Shown: positions 1 to 12,414 of the stretch, one piece after another | How the letters are laid out: each line of letters begins with the position of its first letter | How positions within the stretch are numbered: the stretch's first letter is position 1 | Assembly: GCF_015706575.1 (NCBI RefSeq) | Contig: NW_024037074.1 | Span: 17,473,334 to 17,537,333 of the forward strand | Source: Patiria miniata | Taxonomy: Eukaryota > Echinodermata > Asteroidea > Valvatida > Asterinidae | DNA: 64,000 nt | Reading direction: 5' to 3' | Notes under the pieces: generated by a model | The model's database searches: none | Seen by the model: the letters and a program-made list of their open reading frames with translations, nothing else | Told to the model about the DNA's origin: nothing | Made by a program: the position numbers and the translations under genes

Positions 1-1612
1 TGTTTATTGGCTTGATAAGTTTCTTTCCTCGTATTGCCTCACACACTGGAACTCCTTGCCAAGATCTTCCTTTCCACCTTCTTATAATTTATCAACGTTA
101 AAGCGAAATTTCAACGGATTCCTTCGCTTTCTTTAACTCGCGCCTGTATTTACTGTTTGTATTCTATACCCTTGGCCTCGTGGTTGGCGATTCCAAAAGT
201 GATGATATCTATTAACTGAACCCTTCACAGAATTAATATTATTATGTTAAGAACAGAAATACACTTCGTAATATTCCTCCATGGTAATATGTTGCTCAAT
301 TCAAATCCTTACCGAAACGTACATTCAGTCCAGACACGAAAAACACGATTGCTCACAATTCACGGCATTGTTCTACGTGGGAGGTGCAAAAAGATTCCCA
401 TCATATTCGTGGAATGAGCCGATAAGACAACGCTGATAGTGATATCCACAGTTTGACCGAATCAGGCTTTCCGGATGGGGCAATCGAGCAGAAAGCACGG
501 CATAGCCATCTCGAGTTGAAGTGGTAGCCGTAAATTATCTCAGTGACGACACATTTTGTCGTTCGGAGGTATTGTCTTTCGGTCAGATGACATGTCAGAA
601 ATATTTGGATTTTTTGTGTGGTCTATAAATGTGACATTGCCCTGAGCCAAGATGTTTGTTGCCCTTCTTTATCTCTTGCGCCGATGAATCTGTCTTGCAA
701 GAAAGGTTTCCGGCCAAAACATGGTGAGATATAAGTATTTTTCACAAAGGCCTTGTATTTGTTTTTACAAATAAAGGTGGAGAAATCTGGTGAAAATAAA
801 TGTCTTGATTTCCGTGTTATTTTAGCACAGAGCCTACCTAACGCCTATACATTGTTTTGGCCGTTCACTGCTGCAAAACAATTATTGTAGGGAACTAAAT
901 TTCTGCATTTTCATCAGTTTCATTTTTATTAGGGACTTTCACAGTCTCTAAAAGGGTTCCAGTAAGGTTCCAATCGTTATGCTTGAGTGTTAAAAAGTCA
1001 AAGAACTTTTTTAAAGCATCTCGAAAAATGTCCACCCATCTTGAGGACTGGATTATTATGACAGTATAAAACAGGTGAGTCGTTCACGGCTTGAGACCGA
1101 AAGCAAAATATGATCAGTTCGCTAAAAGTGCTCAACAAAAAAATCAAGCTGTTTCACATCAACTTTCACCGGGCCTCTATAAGACAACTGAAAACGGGTC
1201 AAGTTTTGGATAAATTTCACTCAATTTGTCTGAGTCAGGGGCATCCCGAGCCATTAGCGCCCTTTTGCAAACACTGTGGTGACCCAAGACCCCTTCAGGC
1301 CAAGGCCAGATCAACATTCACAGCAGCGATTGATAAAAAGAAGAGAGGTGAAACGCCGAGTTTGTGATCGGATTAGGATTGATCACCCCCAGGGGAGTTT
1401 TACCAAACCAAGAGATGTTTTACTTTACTTTATTACGCATTTATTACGCTGGCGTGTTAGTTTCACTCAACCGCCAATTTCTCCTTTAAATGGTTCCTGA
1501 ATACTTTAATGGTAATCGGTTCATCATGATTTCTGAGATTTTGACAGATTTTTTCTTCACAAAACAGAAAATGATTGTCTGAGCACCGAGGAGGGACATT
1601 ACATTATGCCTT

Positions 1613-1802
1613 CACTGTAAAAAATAATGGGTAAAACACTGTTGGGCAATATAATTTTACCCAACATTGGTTTGAAATTACTAAATTTGGGTAAAACTTT
1701 TCCAACAATAATGGGAAAAATTCGCCCAAGAGTTTAACCTGTTGATATGTTGACCAACGTTGGTCTACATATCAACCCATTTTGCCCAACGTGTTTACAG
1801 TG
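1613..1802. mobile_element. MITE with CACTGTAAA termini
   Basis: The segment begins CACTGTAAAAAA and ends TTTACAGTG, so its ends are inverted repeats. Inside, the motif TTGGGCAA / TTGCCCAA and variants of 'gggtaaaac' recur in both orientations, giving an imperfect foldback. It is 190 bp with no coding capacity, as expected of a non-autonomous DNA transposon. The superfamily is not certain and no clear target-site duplication is visible. Confidence 0.6.
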
Positions 1803-2974
1803 TTTAGAAAGGGAAACTATAATGCTGGGATCCGTCCAAGCTGTCTTTTTTTCAAAAGAGATACCCGAATCAGCAAATCAATCAATCAATCATTTCAAAT
1901 CAAACTTCAAATCAAATCAAGGCACAGCCCCCAGTCCCCTCGCCCCAGGCCTGTACCCCCAGCGCGCGCCCCCTCCGAATTTTGAGAAGCCATTAATGAT
2001 ATTGTTGAAACTCGTGGGCAGGCCAATTGAACCCCACTTCCAAAATTAGAAGCCCGAGTAGCCATCTCTCACAAATTGGCCCCTAGTTATGGTGGTAACG
2101 TACCGAGTTTGTTAGCTAAACGGAAGAGCCGTCCAAATTAATTCTTGCCCGCTGCTGCTTTTCAACATTACTAGCGATTAACGAGCACTCCACACACTCC
2201 CTGACCCTAAACCTCCATAGTTTATTTACAATGGCGGGTACTGACGTGATAAGAGGAAAGTATATAGGTGGAGTTACCCTCTTATAAGGACTGCCGAATG
2301 GTATGTGACATTTATGCGTGGTGTCAACGACGTTGAACGATTACACTCGTCCCAATTGCATGTGCGCGTGGTTCTGCTGAAGAATGGCCGGATTTTTTTA
2401 CCAAAACGATTCCCCCAACTCCATGTAAATTAACAGGACATTATATCGAATACATCGCAATATTTCAAGCAAATGCAAAACCATAAGTATATAAAATAAT
2501 TCAAATAGATCGTCAAAATTTGTGGATATTATGTTCATTTTGAAACGATTGGACACAAATGTCCAGCCTTTCGTGGACATCTTCCCAAATTGAGATATAA
2601 ACCCAATTGCGAATGCTGAAGGATATCTTTAAAGCTATAACTCCAGACATCACGAACAGTAAACCTGTGAGAACTACTTCCTGTGTCCAATGTATTTTGA
2701 AATGCAATAATTCAACCCTGGTCAGAGAATACAACTTCCTGTGTATAAATCTAGGGTAAGGTTTAATTTACTGCAGTGAGTCCAGCCCGTTCGATGTCGT
2801 GACCCTAGCAGGTGACTAGTCTGGTGCTCTCTGGTTGTTTAGAGCAGTAAATCTAGAATGACCGATGGTGGAAGCAGGACAGTGTCTCATGGCAAAATGT
2901 AAGCTCAGTTAAATCGCTTAATTAAATCGATCCAAACAGTCACACAGCCCATAGCTTTTAATCAGTTCTGGTGC

Positions 2975-3075
2975 TCAATTTCACGCAGTGGTACTTTCCT
3001 CGCCTTTCACATGTGCCGGGTTCGCATCTCACCCAGAGTCCCAGACCCAGCAGATTTCTCTGGAAAAGCTAAAAA
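2975..3075 (+). repeat. Possible degenerate tRNA-derived SINE head
   Basis: A B-box-like GGGTTCGCATCTC lies at 3018-3030, preceded by 'cgcagtggtac' and 'cctcgcct', the arrangement seen in the other tRNA-like heads of this window. No A box or tail can be defined, so this is a weak call. Confidence 0.3.
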
Positions 3076-5225
3076 AAAAACTCACTAATAATAAACGCAT
3101 CTCTTTAGGAGTGCTATAGCTTCGGTTCCTCTGCAATTTTGAGGAACATTTTGGGAACAACACCCTTCAGCAAACGACTCGCGTGATTTCCAAAGAGGTA
3201 GCCAAACAGAATTTCACAAACCATTTTATTAAGGATTACTTAAGATTGCTAATTTACTCGTAAAGGATGCATGGTTAATTCAATATGTACACCGAGGGAA
3301 ATCAGCGATAATTCAATTTCCGTGGTTGCAATTTATCATCGTTCGGCTTGGAATTAAAAAAGCTAAACTTGTTGCACCATTCACAGTAAAACATTTCCCG
3401 TAAGTTGGACATATTTTTCTAACAAGTGCCGGTAGCCAGATACTATCGTGGATTTGACGACACATTCAGAGAACAGATTCTGAATTTGGAAACCTCAGCG
3501 AAAAGCATGTTTTTCTTGTCGAGTGCATACCGAAAACAAAAACAGCCCGCACTACACGTACGGAAACGAACCGCTGAGGGCGCTATACACAACCCAAGAA
3601 GGAAACTTTACTGGACAGACGGAGTACGCATGAAACGTCATTCAAGTAACGAAACACGCGTGCAATTTATTGTTGCGCTCAAGTAATAAATTGCTGTATT
3701 TCCTTCCCTGACATGGAATTAGACTTAAAAAGTCATTTGGGATTTGAAGAAGGAATAGGCCCAAATATTCCTACAAAATGGCGGAGGTCAATGACGTCAC
3801 ACTCTGAATACACTTCAGAGTTGGTTTCATCATGGAGAAATTCCGGGCGAAGTAGATGCAAGTAGCGCTGCGTTGGCTTGCACTCCTGGTGAACCCACTT
3901 TTCAGTGTTTATCTTCAATTATCAAATTATGACAGCCAGGGCATCTGAGAGCTTTCAGATGTGTACGTGTTTATACGCAGCGTGGTTTCTGTTTCCAGCT
4001 ATATATCTACGGTCGTGGCATACTTTCAGCTGGTAAAACTCCCTCCTCGCAAGAAAAGTAGCAACATTAATGCTCCCACATGGGCTTTTGGGATAGAACG
4101 AAGTGCGCGTAAATTGTATACCCCAGACGATCGTGTGGCTTTCCTTTCAATTATGGCACCCGAAGGAATTTTGGGGTCAATACTCAGCAAATGTGCCTGC
4201 TGTTTCGGGAATAAATTTAAATGTCTTCAGAACTCACGACGACTCCCTGTGGTCGTGCACTTTTTAAACAGCTGAGTAAAAGTGTACGTTAGAAAACTTT
4301 ATTGACATTTTATATTTTACACGCCGCGCCTTCAGTTATCACATAGAATTATGATCAAAGAAAAAATGCATAAAAAGTTCATACTTTTAACTGGTATACA
4401 TAAAAACACTCATGTCTGTCGACAAAACATCAATGATTGTAAGCAGACGAACGTTGGGAAATTCATTTGAAATAGTTGGACTTTCAAATGTTCAATAAAT
4501 GTGGAATGAGGAGTTATTGGATAAAAAAAAGTTTGGTCCGTTTGTTGCGAGAGTCAAAACCTGCCCAAACTTGGTAGCAACCTTTCAAAACATAGTCACC
4601 CACAGCGACCAGCGGGCGAAGTGAGGATCCCCTACCCGAGATCGCCCCTTGAAGACGGCCCGAGAGACACGCTAGGCGCCCGGTGACGTCGTGTCTTCGC
4701 GCTGCTGGCTCGCGCAGACGCGCACCTTGACATAAATTCCAACCCAGATGCTTTCAATTAAATCCCAGGGGACGCTGAGCAAATAATGATTTACTTCACG
4801 CAGTGTTTGCTGATTCTGTGGCACAGACGTTTGACAGCTGCGCACATCCACATCTCGCTCTGGCACGAGTCAAGATTAATGTTGATGCCGGCCATCAAGG
4901 GGAGATGCACCTTCCAGCATCTTCAAGCTCAGATGCAGAAAAAAAGGTTTATTTGACGTCATGACCAAAACATCAGGGAAAGGCGAAGATGAATTGCCTT
5001 GTCATACATATCTGTATAATCACACAATGACATAATTGACATTGACTGTTTGTTTCATTTTAAATTTATTTTAACGAATTGTTTCTTGTAATAAAGAAAC
5101 CGGTTCTCTTCTCAGTAATGCACAATAAATACTGTGGCTCTGACGCTTTACGAAATTTAGAGACATGTTTAGCTTTAGGGAAACAAATGGAAACGTAGTG
5201 TCTGAAAACTCGATCCACGTGTCGG

Positions 5226-5300
5226 AATATAGCTGGGATTCGAACCCAGGGCACGACAATTCACTACTGCGGTATAAAGTCAACACTCCTCGCAGTCAAC
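5226..5300 (-). repeat. tRNA-like SINE trace
   Basis: On the minus strand a perfect B-box core, GGGTTCGAATCCC (plus-strand 5235-5247), is preceded by a tRNA-like stretch. A complete cloverleaf could not be drawn, so this is more likely a SINE remnant than a working tRNA gene. Confidence 0.35.
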
Positions 5301-6689
5301 TCCTCGCAATCATCTCCCGTCGCAACGGAATAAAAGCTTTCAAAGGGGAATATTAAGATCTGGAACAATTTGCGGATGAACAAGACCGGAAACATTTGCT
5401 ATACTTCAAACTTTACTCATATTAATTGCTCTTGACGGGGGCATCCGACTTAGTCACATTCTTGGTTCGATCGTCTTTGCACATACCACCTGATTGCGTC
5501 ATTTCCTTCCCGAAGAACCGAAAGGGTTAACCGAGGTTGTTTGGTAGCTAAACGTCCATCCAAGTTCTTTTCTGTCCGCCTTCCAGAGGTGTTTACCCTT
5601 TATATCGTCCCCAGTGTAACGTCCAGCCTGTAACGGATTGGAGGTGTCAGTATCTGTGACATGGCGGTGAAATTGACCCGTTTACTCCCGGGAACAAACT
5701 CAGCCCGGGGCGGTGAAAAGTCCTGGATTTCACGGTCAGAGTTGGACCAGGAGAACCTGCAACATGCTGAGTCTGCTTCTGTTGAATTTCTACTTCTGTT
5801 GATTTTTCTCATGAGAAAATCTGCCAGGTATCTACCTTGAGTTGAAGTGATACTATATGCCGCAGTTTGATAGCTGCCAATTTCTATATCTGCTGAAAAT
5901 TTCTCGTATAATATAAAAGAAAATCCGTTTGGCCAAGTCCCAAGCCTGTCGTGAATGTTAGAAAATAATGTCGACAACTGACACAAACCTTTAAACTCCT
6001 TAATGTTAGTATACATTTTCAAGAATGTATCTATACATCCCACTGTTTTGATGTTGTGACAGTCTTTCTGTTTGTAAGCATAATAGAAACTCCACTTTTG
6101 AAATGTGGGTAATGTCGATTTCAAAGGACGACATGGTCTATTAATTACCAAGCACCTGTGAAGCTTGTCGTCCGCGGGCGGTCGACATTGAACCTAACAC
6201 TAACTGATAGTCGGAATGTCACTTATGAGCTACCGTTGACTCCTGCTGTTCATCGGGGTAGAGAATAAAATGAGCGGCGTTTCGTATGGCATCAAAAGTG
6301 AACATGTGCGCGAAATGTTCGCTAGATGGAATAAAGGCAGCTAATAGATTCGTGGAATGAGTTCTCCGGGAGACTGTGGTTTGGCGCGTCAATCATGTCG
6401 GAGGTATGCCGTGAAATGTGACATGACAGGCCGCCACGACACCTAGGCTACAGGCACGCTGCTATGCCCCTTGCCTGGTCGTCATCTGCATCAGACGGGA
6501 GAGTAGTTCCGTTAAGTGGCATGAGTTAGTTCGATTTGACAGGTCGTGGAAAAGACCAAATTCAGCGCAATTTTATGTGAACAAAGGGCAGAAATCCACG
6601 TTGAAGGCTGCAATTTAACAAGACAATCATCGCTCAAAGTGAAGATAGGACTTGAGCCAAATACCTTGAGAAATTCCTCCACCTGAAAT

Positions 6690-7395
6690 GGTATCAATTC
6701 AATTCAATTCAATTCAATTCAATTCAATTCAATTCAATTCAATTCAATTCAATTCAATTCAATTCAATTTCTTTTTCAATTTCAATTTCAATTCAATTTC
6801 AATTCATTGGTCCTTCCAGGAAATTTGATTTGTCACATGCAATACATAAACAGATAATTCATTAATATAATCCAGAAAATTTAAATAAGCAAATTACTAA
6901 AATAATACTTACGATTACTATGAAAATAAATATTTAAGCATATCAGTCAAAATGACAGATCCGGAAAAACAGTATCAAAATGAAAAACCTGACTGCGTTG
7001 GAGATGGGAATAATGATAAGATACGTGTAGTTGAACATGTTTGTTGCATCAGTGCTGATCATTAGGGAGACGTGTGGACAATGGTACAAATGAATTGAGA
7101 TACCGGTTTGTTCTTGCCCTTACCGACTGAAATCTCCTACCACTACTAAGTATTTTAAAGTATGTGTTGAGGGGATGCGCACCATTTTCCACCACACTTA
7201 GACTTCGAGCCTTAGTTAGTACCCTCTCCCTGCAGACTTCATCCAAATTTATTCCCATTCCCAGAATCTTTGATGCTTGTTTCACAACCCTTTTCAGTTT
7301 GTCTTTGTCCTTTTTCATTCGGAAGAAAACAATCATTGAAGATGGTTTGAAAAAAAATGTGCCCTCGGGCACATTTATTTACCACGTGCGTTAGC
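6690..7395 (-). mobile_element. 5'-truncated LINE (CR1/L2-like) 3' end
   Basis: The minus-strand frame 7372-7049 encodes the C-terminal tail of a non-LTR reverse transcriptase. The string KQASKILG is followed by HPLN..F..L.SGRR and then by ARTNRYLNSFVPLSTRL. This pattern is known from the extreme C-terminus of CR1/L2/Crack-type ORF2 proteins (family knowledge from memory). About 250 bp of AT-rich 3' UTR follows, ending in a (TTGAA)n tail read on the minus strand. The catalytic part is absent, so this is a dead 5'-truncated copy. The 5' breakpoint, near 7395, is uncertain. Confidence 0.75.
6695..6810. repeat. (AATTC)n microsatellite, LINE tail
   Basis: About fourteen near-perfect CAATT/AATTC pentamers are followed by degenerate 'caatttcaatt' units. 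The position directly after the LINE 3' UTR (minus strand) indicates that it is the element's tandem-repeat tail, later expanded. Confidence 0.9.
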
Positions 7396-8954
7396 AACGG
7401 AATCCATTACAAGACCCCAACAATAATGTATAATCCACTGAGCTGAAACCGAATTAGCAAGATAGTTGTAATGCACCCTTATTAATTAACATTTTGAGCA
7501 ATGTTCTTCCTTCAAATGAAAATATGCACGCAAAAAGCAAATGGTCCTTTGTAACATTAACCGAAGCAATTTTTCAACTTCTCTTCAGTCTGGTATCAAT
7601 TTTTTGTAAAATTGGGTAAATAGCAAGCTGCAAACGTACATCAACCTCTGATCAAATTCTTTTGCAACCCCTAATATGGCGTCTAAAGAGCGCCCCCATC
7701 CGCTCAACAGTCTAAAAACCATAGACATACAAAAATAATGCTGGAAAAAAAAATGACTCTTGGCGATCGCAACCGCACTATAACAAAACGGGTTCTTAAA
7801 ACCTCAAAAATCACGTAGAGGTGCTCTCTGAAAAGACTCTTCTAGGAAACTCTATTGATGAATTGGTTGAGGATTAGATTACGATCTGGCGAGGCGAATG
7901 TGGGGTTTTAAACGCTGAGAACCGGAACATTTCGTCTTAAACGATAATAAAAAAACTTGTTTACAAGGAAATTAAGTAATGCAATGTGTCACATACTGAA
8001 AATATCAGCAACGTGCGTGGGAACTTAGTTCCCTACTGAGGGGCCACGGTCGCGGGGGACTTTCCCCTGAAGTCAAATCAATTTCCTCCTTTTCCCCTTT
8101 TTCGTCGATAAATCTCCCCAAATGTCAGGAATTCGGGGGCCTTGAAATTGCCCGAGACACTGGAGAAAAACGGTGATGCACATAGCAGATGTGCGTTTGG
8201 TTGGAATTCAAGACAATCTGGCGAGTTTGAAACTTCAAAGAGCTGAATCGAAACTTGCCCCTGTGTGAATGTGTGTGTTTCAAAGATTACAGGTCCCCTA
8301 TTCGCACTGGCAGAGACAAAACGCTAACAGGTGCTATGCCTGGACAGGCCTGGGAAGAAAGAGACGTTTTGTTCGATCTAAGTTCAACCCGATATTACTT
8401 TCCAGTGATTGCGAAATAAGTACATGCGAAGATTGGTTCCTTGAATTTTTTTTTTCACCGAACGCTGCTTTAGCCCAGGCTTAAGCTCAGGTGGATAGAA
8501 ATCACAAAACTGAAAGCAAAAGTAAAACGTGTCTCCGATCTCCGTGAGGAAATTATGACTCGGAGTTTTAATATCCTTCGAGGGGGGGGGGGGGGGGAGG
8601 TATAGAGACGAGAATAAAGCTAACGCTGCCCTCATGTACACAGAGCTATATTGAAACATGCCTATCCCCGTTGGAGTTGATGGTTCATTCGGCCCTAGGT
8701 TATGATGTAGACAAAGAATTGCATGCTCATTCTCCAACAACCCAAGTCTCTAGAGTCACGCCCATCTTTCTCTGATATACTCCTTTGACTCACTTTGCGC
8801 GCAGTGTTCCAAAAGAGGTATGTTCTTACTTTTTGTCTTAAGCTTACCAAACTACTAACCCTGAAACTTAACGATCTTCCTCGGGTAAGACGTAACAGCG
8901 CTTTGATAGAAACAGTGGGGAGATATTATAACTCAAATAAAAATCCTTACTCAC

Positions 8955-9471
8955 CTACAACCTTGTGCACCCTTGCCTCTTGTTCTGCGTCAAATTCCAC
9001 CACTGCTCCAAAGATGTCATCGTATCTTGCCAGAAGCCTCATGCCGTCCTCCTCTCGCCCGTTCCTCACGGGAACAGCAGTCAGGAACATGATGTACTTG
9101 CCTCCAGGTTCCACCTGTGCCAGACATCTCTCCCTAGACCCAAACCCCCCGATCAGATACACCTTGCCGTCTGACTCGGAGTCTGTCAGAGCCGAGACTT
9201 TGTTGAAGAACGGGTAACCCTTGTATACCTCATCCACCTCGACCTCGGCGGAGTACACGCCGCTGCCTCCGGGCGGCGTCAGGGCCCGGTCCCGCAGTCG
9301 CAGCACAGTCCCGGCGATCACCAACGGAGCAAGCACGGTACGATTCTCCAGCGATTTGGGCGTCCATGCTTCGTTCCTCATCATGCACGCCTGGGAAGGG
9401 ATCGCACTGAGCTTGCAGATTGCACACACCATCACCAGAATGAGTGACAAGTTTGATCGTGTCCAAACCAT
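8955..9471 (-). CDS. First coding exon of an NtA / neuregulin-GGF-like secreted or membrane protein (3' partial)
   Basis: The exon encodes 172 residues plus one base (phase 1) and stops at a strong donor, GTGAGT, just below 8955. I chose the ATG at 9471 because it begins a classic signal peptide (basic residues, then LSLILVMVCAICKL, cleavage near SQA-C). The frame is open upstream to 9540, but that part has no such feature. The mature part reads as an OB-fold NtA-like domain: LVIAGTVLRL, a YSAEVEVDEVYKG strand, then VYLIGGFGSRERCLAQVEPG and KYIMFL. Agrin NtA has the same 'V(I)GGFG...C...' order, and the neuregulin GGF N-terminus has a similar VxLGTWG...C..L...RYIFFM pattern (memory). Cys29 and Cys116 are the mature cysteines. 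Exons for Ig, EGF or follistatin modules were not found, so I cannot choose between neuregulin-like, agrin-like or a lineage-specific protein. Confidence 0.7.
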
Positions 9472-12353
9472 CTTCACTTTAATTCTACCACCCATTAATA
9501 TCCCCCAAAACTGACACACACACACACGATCACCCGACAATCCGTCTAAGGCAACAGAATTTATTCAGTTGTTTTCTTTCTTGTATCACACTTGAGCAAC
9601 GAAGATGTTTAAATGAAATCCAATTTCTATAAAACAGATTCAAAGCAGCACTTTAATGTCTTCAAAAAGACCGAAAAAAGTGTCGCCATGCACGGATTGC
9701 GTTTGCCTCCACGAGCACAGTAAGAAGATAAATCTGCTCACTCCGAGAATGTGTACGAAGTTGGATACGGATGCAGACAGAGCGAGAAATGTCGACCGGA
9801 AGAAATAGCAAGGTCACGGTAGCAGGGATTTTCTCCAGAAGCCTGGGACTTGTAAAACGCACGGACGGTATTAACCATCGAGGTCGCTCGGTAGCTCGCC
9901 CATGTCAGACTAGACATTCGTATCAGCTAGCCTGGTGTACGTATCCCTTATTTTCTTATCCTCTCTCAATTGCAAGTCTGCTAGGCCTGTATGTACATTA
10001 TACATGTACACGTACAGAAGATTGGAATGCATACTGCGCAACTTCATATATTCATAATGTCCTCCAGAAGACGATATGACGTCACGTTATAGGGTATCAA
10101 AGTCAGCCGTGTCACTGTGCGATTCCCGCCCACACGACCGGCTGTGCTAAACCCTAGAAATAACACCGGTACAGAACAACTCGGTGTATGCATGCGAGAA
10201 GGTTTACTAGAGTCAATCCCCTCGTAGAATGTCCTCCAGCTGAACAATATTTGAAAGCTTTTAGCTTTAGATTTGTCAGTCCCACGGGGCAAAAGTGCAT
10301 CTTTTTTTCCCCAACTCGTTGCGAGGGTGAATTGAAGGTGTGAAAAAAGGGAAATAGCGTACCACGTCCACGGACACAGGGTAGCGGGCTGAAAGACTAT
10401 TTATTACCGTAGACGAGTGCCAGACAGCCGCTGGAGTGTGCTTACAGCGTAACCCCTGACCTTTCTCTATTATTTTGTGTATATCAATAAAAATCACATA
10501 ACTGGATTACATTACATTATAGTTTATAACCCATCGACTAAAGGGAGACGGGTTCATGAGGCAGTGCAGAAGCATCAAAGTTCGAGGAACTGAAGTGTCT
10601 GTCGATTTTTTTCCAGACAATGTAAACTTGAGCTTTTAAATAGAAGGGGCAATAAACGACATCTCAATATCCGGAGGTAATACTTTTGTACTAAACTCTT
10701 TTAATTTATTGCGCATGGATACTGCAATATGGTACATACAAACGTTAAAAGCATTCATCTAGGTGTCGCAAACAGATTCAGAGTTCGTCTTCCGAAAAAA
10801 AAGAGAAACATTTCTAAAGGACTGAGTTTTGTATTAGGTCTTATATGTATAAACGGCCCGAAAAAATATCAGTCTATAATCGTGGTGAATAAATAACAAC
10901 TAACGGTGCAAAAAAAAACACACTCACACGTTTTTACAAGTGACATAACCGTGCACTTATTACAGCAATTTGATCGATTTAACAACATTTACCTTGACTT
11001 GATCGACCTTCATCTTCGATGAAACTGTTTTGTTGATGAAACTGTGCATTTCGAGTGTCAAATCAATCGATGTTTTTTTTACGCTTGTACTAACCTCAGT
11101 CAGCATCAGTGACCTACAATTGAGCTACAAATCAGTGCGAACCCACGTTGTGTCATTCCGGAAGCCATGACTGCATAATGTCAGGTAATGAAATGATAAG
11201 AATCCTGATATGCACATGTACAAAATACTCAGTGGCCACATTGACCTCTGACCTGTGTCTTCATAGGGCATTTTTCCCCCAGCAGAAGTCTGCTAGATTC
11301 CTGATTGCCATTGTTTCCGGAATCTTTCCGGTCCGATCAGGAATCGGAGCCGCCTTTTGGAGTGATGAACCCATGTTTACATGATTAAATCGTCCGCTTC
11401 TCTCGATCGCATACAGGGGCCAGAGAAAGTTAACAGGACATGCATTCCTATGCCTCGAATCTAGTATGTAGGCATGTCAGCGTAAATATTCTTATAGTTA
11501 TAGAGATCTGAATTTGGACGGAGCTACAAATTAGGACTTGGGTGTTACAGTTGGAGAAGTCATTTTGTATCATCATTAAAAGAAACCTACAGTCTTTTCT
11601 GTGATATTATTTGAAATTAAAGAGTTTGTAACGTACAGCCCAAATACTCCTGAAAATCGTTCCTTCTACCAGTGTTAAAATTAACAATCGTGGGAAGGTG
11701 ATTTTAATTCACACTCGACCACACTTCTTTCTCAACTGTAGTTATGAATGCTGTCTCTCGTCTTGGGAACGGCGTTGGAAGAAATATGAACCTGCAACGT
11801 AGGAAAAAGAAAGCAAAAATCGTACTACTGCATTATGGACGCATTATCCCGACTATCACCAAAATCAATTGCAAGAAATAAGTCAATTTTTTAAAATGGA
11901 TGTGCTGAATTAGTTTAGACATTAAAACAAATAGGAACATGGATAGTGCCTACGATTTACAGAGTGCAAAAAGAAAACACCCATCATCATAGAGAGAAAG
12001 CCCTGCTTAAATTTTATATTCGCGCAGCACAGGGGCGGATCTAGCTTACTGGAAACGGGAGGGGGAGGGGTTGATATGGGGGTGTGGGGTTGTTGTTGAT
12101 GATATGGGGTGTGGGCGGGGGGTGGTTGAGTGAAAGCGTGCCTTGGTAATGGGATCCAGGGCATGCCCTCTGCATTCTAAGGCAATTTGAGAATAAATTT
12201 AGGAACTTTAACATTCCATTTACTATATTGGCCCATTTTACTCGTATCATAACATTCGTCAGCGGTTGAACAGGGGTGGGGTACCCCCCCCCCGATGCAC
12301 TACTGCAGTAACCGTAAAATTTGCCCGGGGGAATATTGCCGCTTATACAATCA
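9472..12353. other. Intergenic spacer between two minus-strand genes
   Basis: This covers the 5' flank of the NtA-like gene and the 3' flank of the SV2-like gene. A short CA run lies at 9511-9527. A G-rich stretch at 12057-12125 (several runs of four to six G) and 'CAGGGGCGGATC' at 12030 resemble the left end of the CAG-ended MITE family seen elsewhere in the window. I see no exon in the rest. Confidence 0.5.
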
Positions 12354-12359
12354 TTTATT
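12354..12359 (-). terminator. Poly(A) signal of the SV2-like gene
   Basis: The plus strand reads TTTATT, which is AATAAA on the minus strand, 56 bases beyond the TAG stop at 12415-12417. Spacing and orientation fit a short 3' UTR. Confidence 0.6.
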
Positions 12360-12414
12360 TTTGCGGCATTAGAGAAGTATGATTTTGGCAAAAGACCACC
12401 CACAGCTCCATAAA

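Larger units (their letters stand above)
1..8954. other. Left region without a certain exon (intron or 3' flank of the NtA-like gene)
   Basis: I could not support any exon here. The minus-strand NtA-like exon ends at 8955 with a good donor, so its later exons must lie at lower coordinates, inside this stretch or beyond the left edge. The open frames present are short, have no recognisable domain and lack paired splice sites. The recognisable contents are a MITE (1613-1802), two weak tRNA-like traces (near 3010 and 5240) and a 5'-truncated LINE (6690-7395). Two GC-richer patches, 4600-4910 and 5600-5800, stand out from the AT-rich background but could not be assigned. Confidence 0.5.

Noticed and set aside
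1110-1500. Overlapping plus-strand frames (85 and 74 codons) with CKHCGDP
   Set aside because: A single CxxC is not enough to support a domain, and no neighbouring exon or splice pair was found.
4792-4895. Minus-strand 34-codon ORF with four cysteines and a KR dibasic site, toxin- or neuropeptide-like in outline
   Set aside because: No signal peptide, no splice context and no repeat of the pattern; chance in a GC-rich patch is the simpler explanation.
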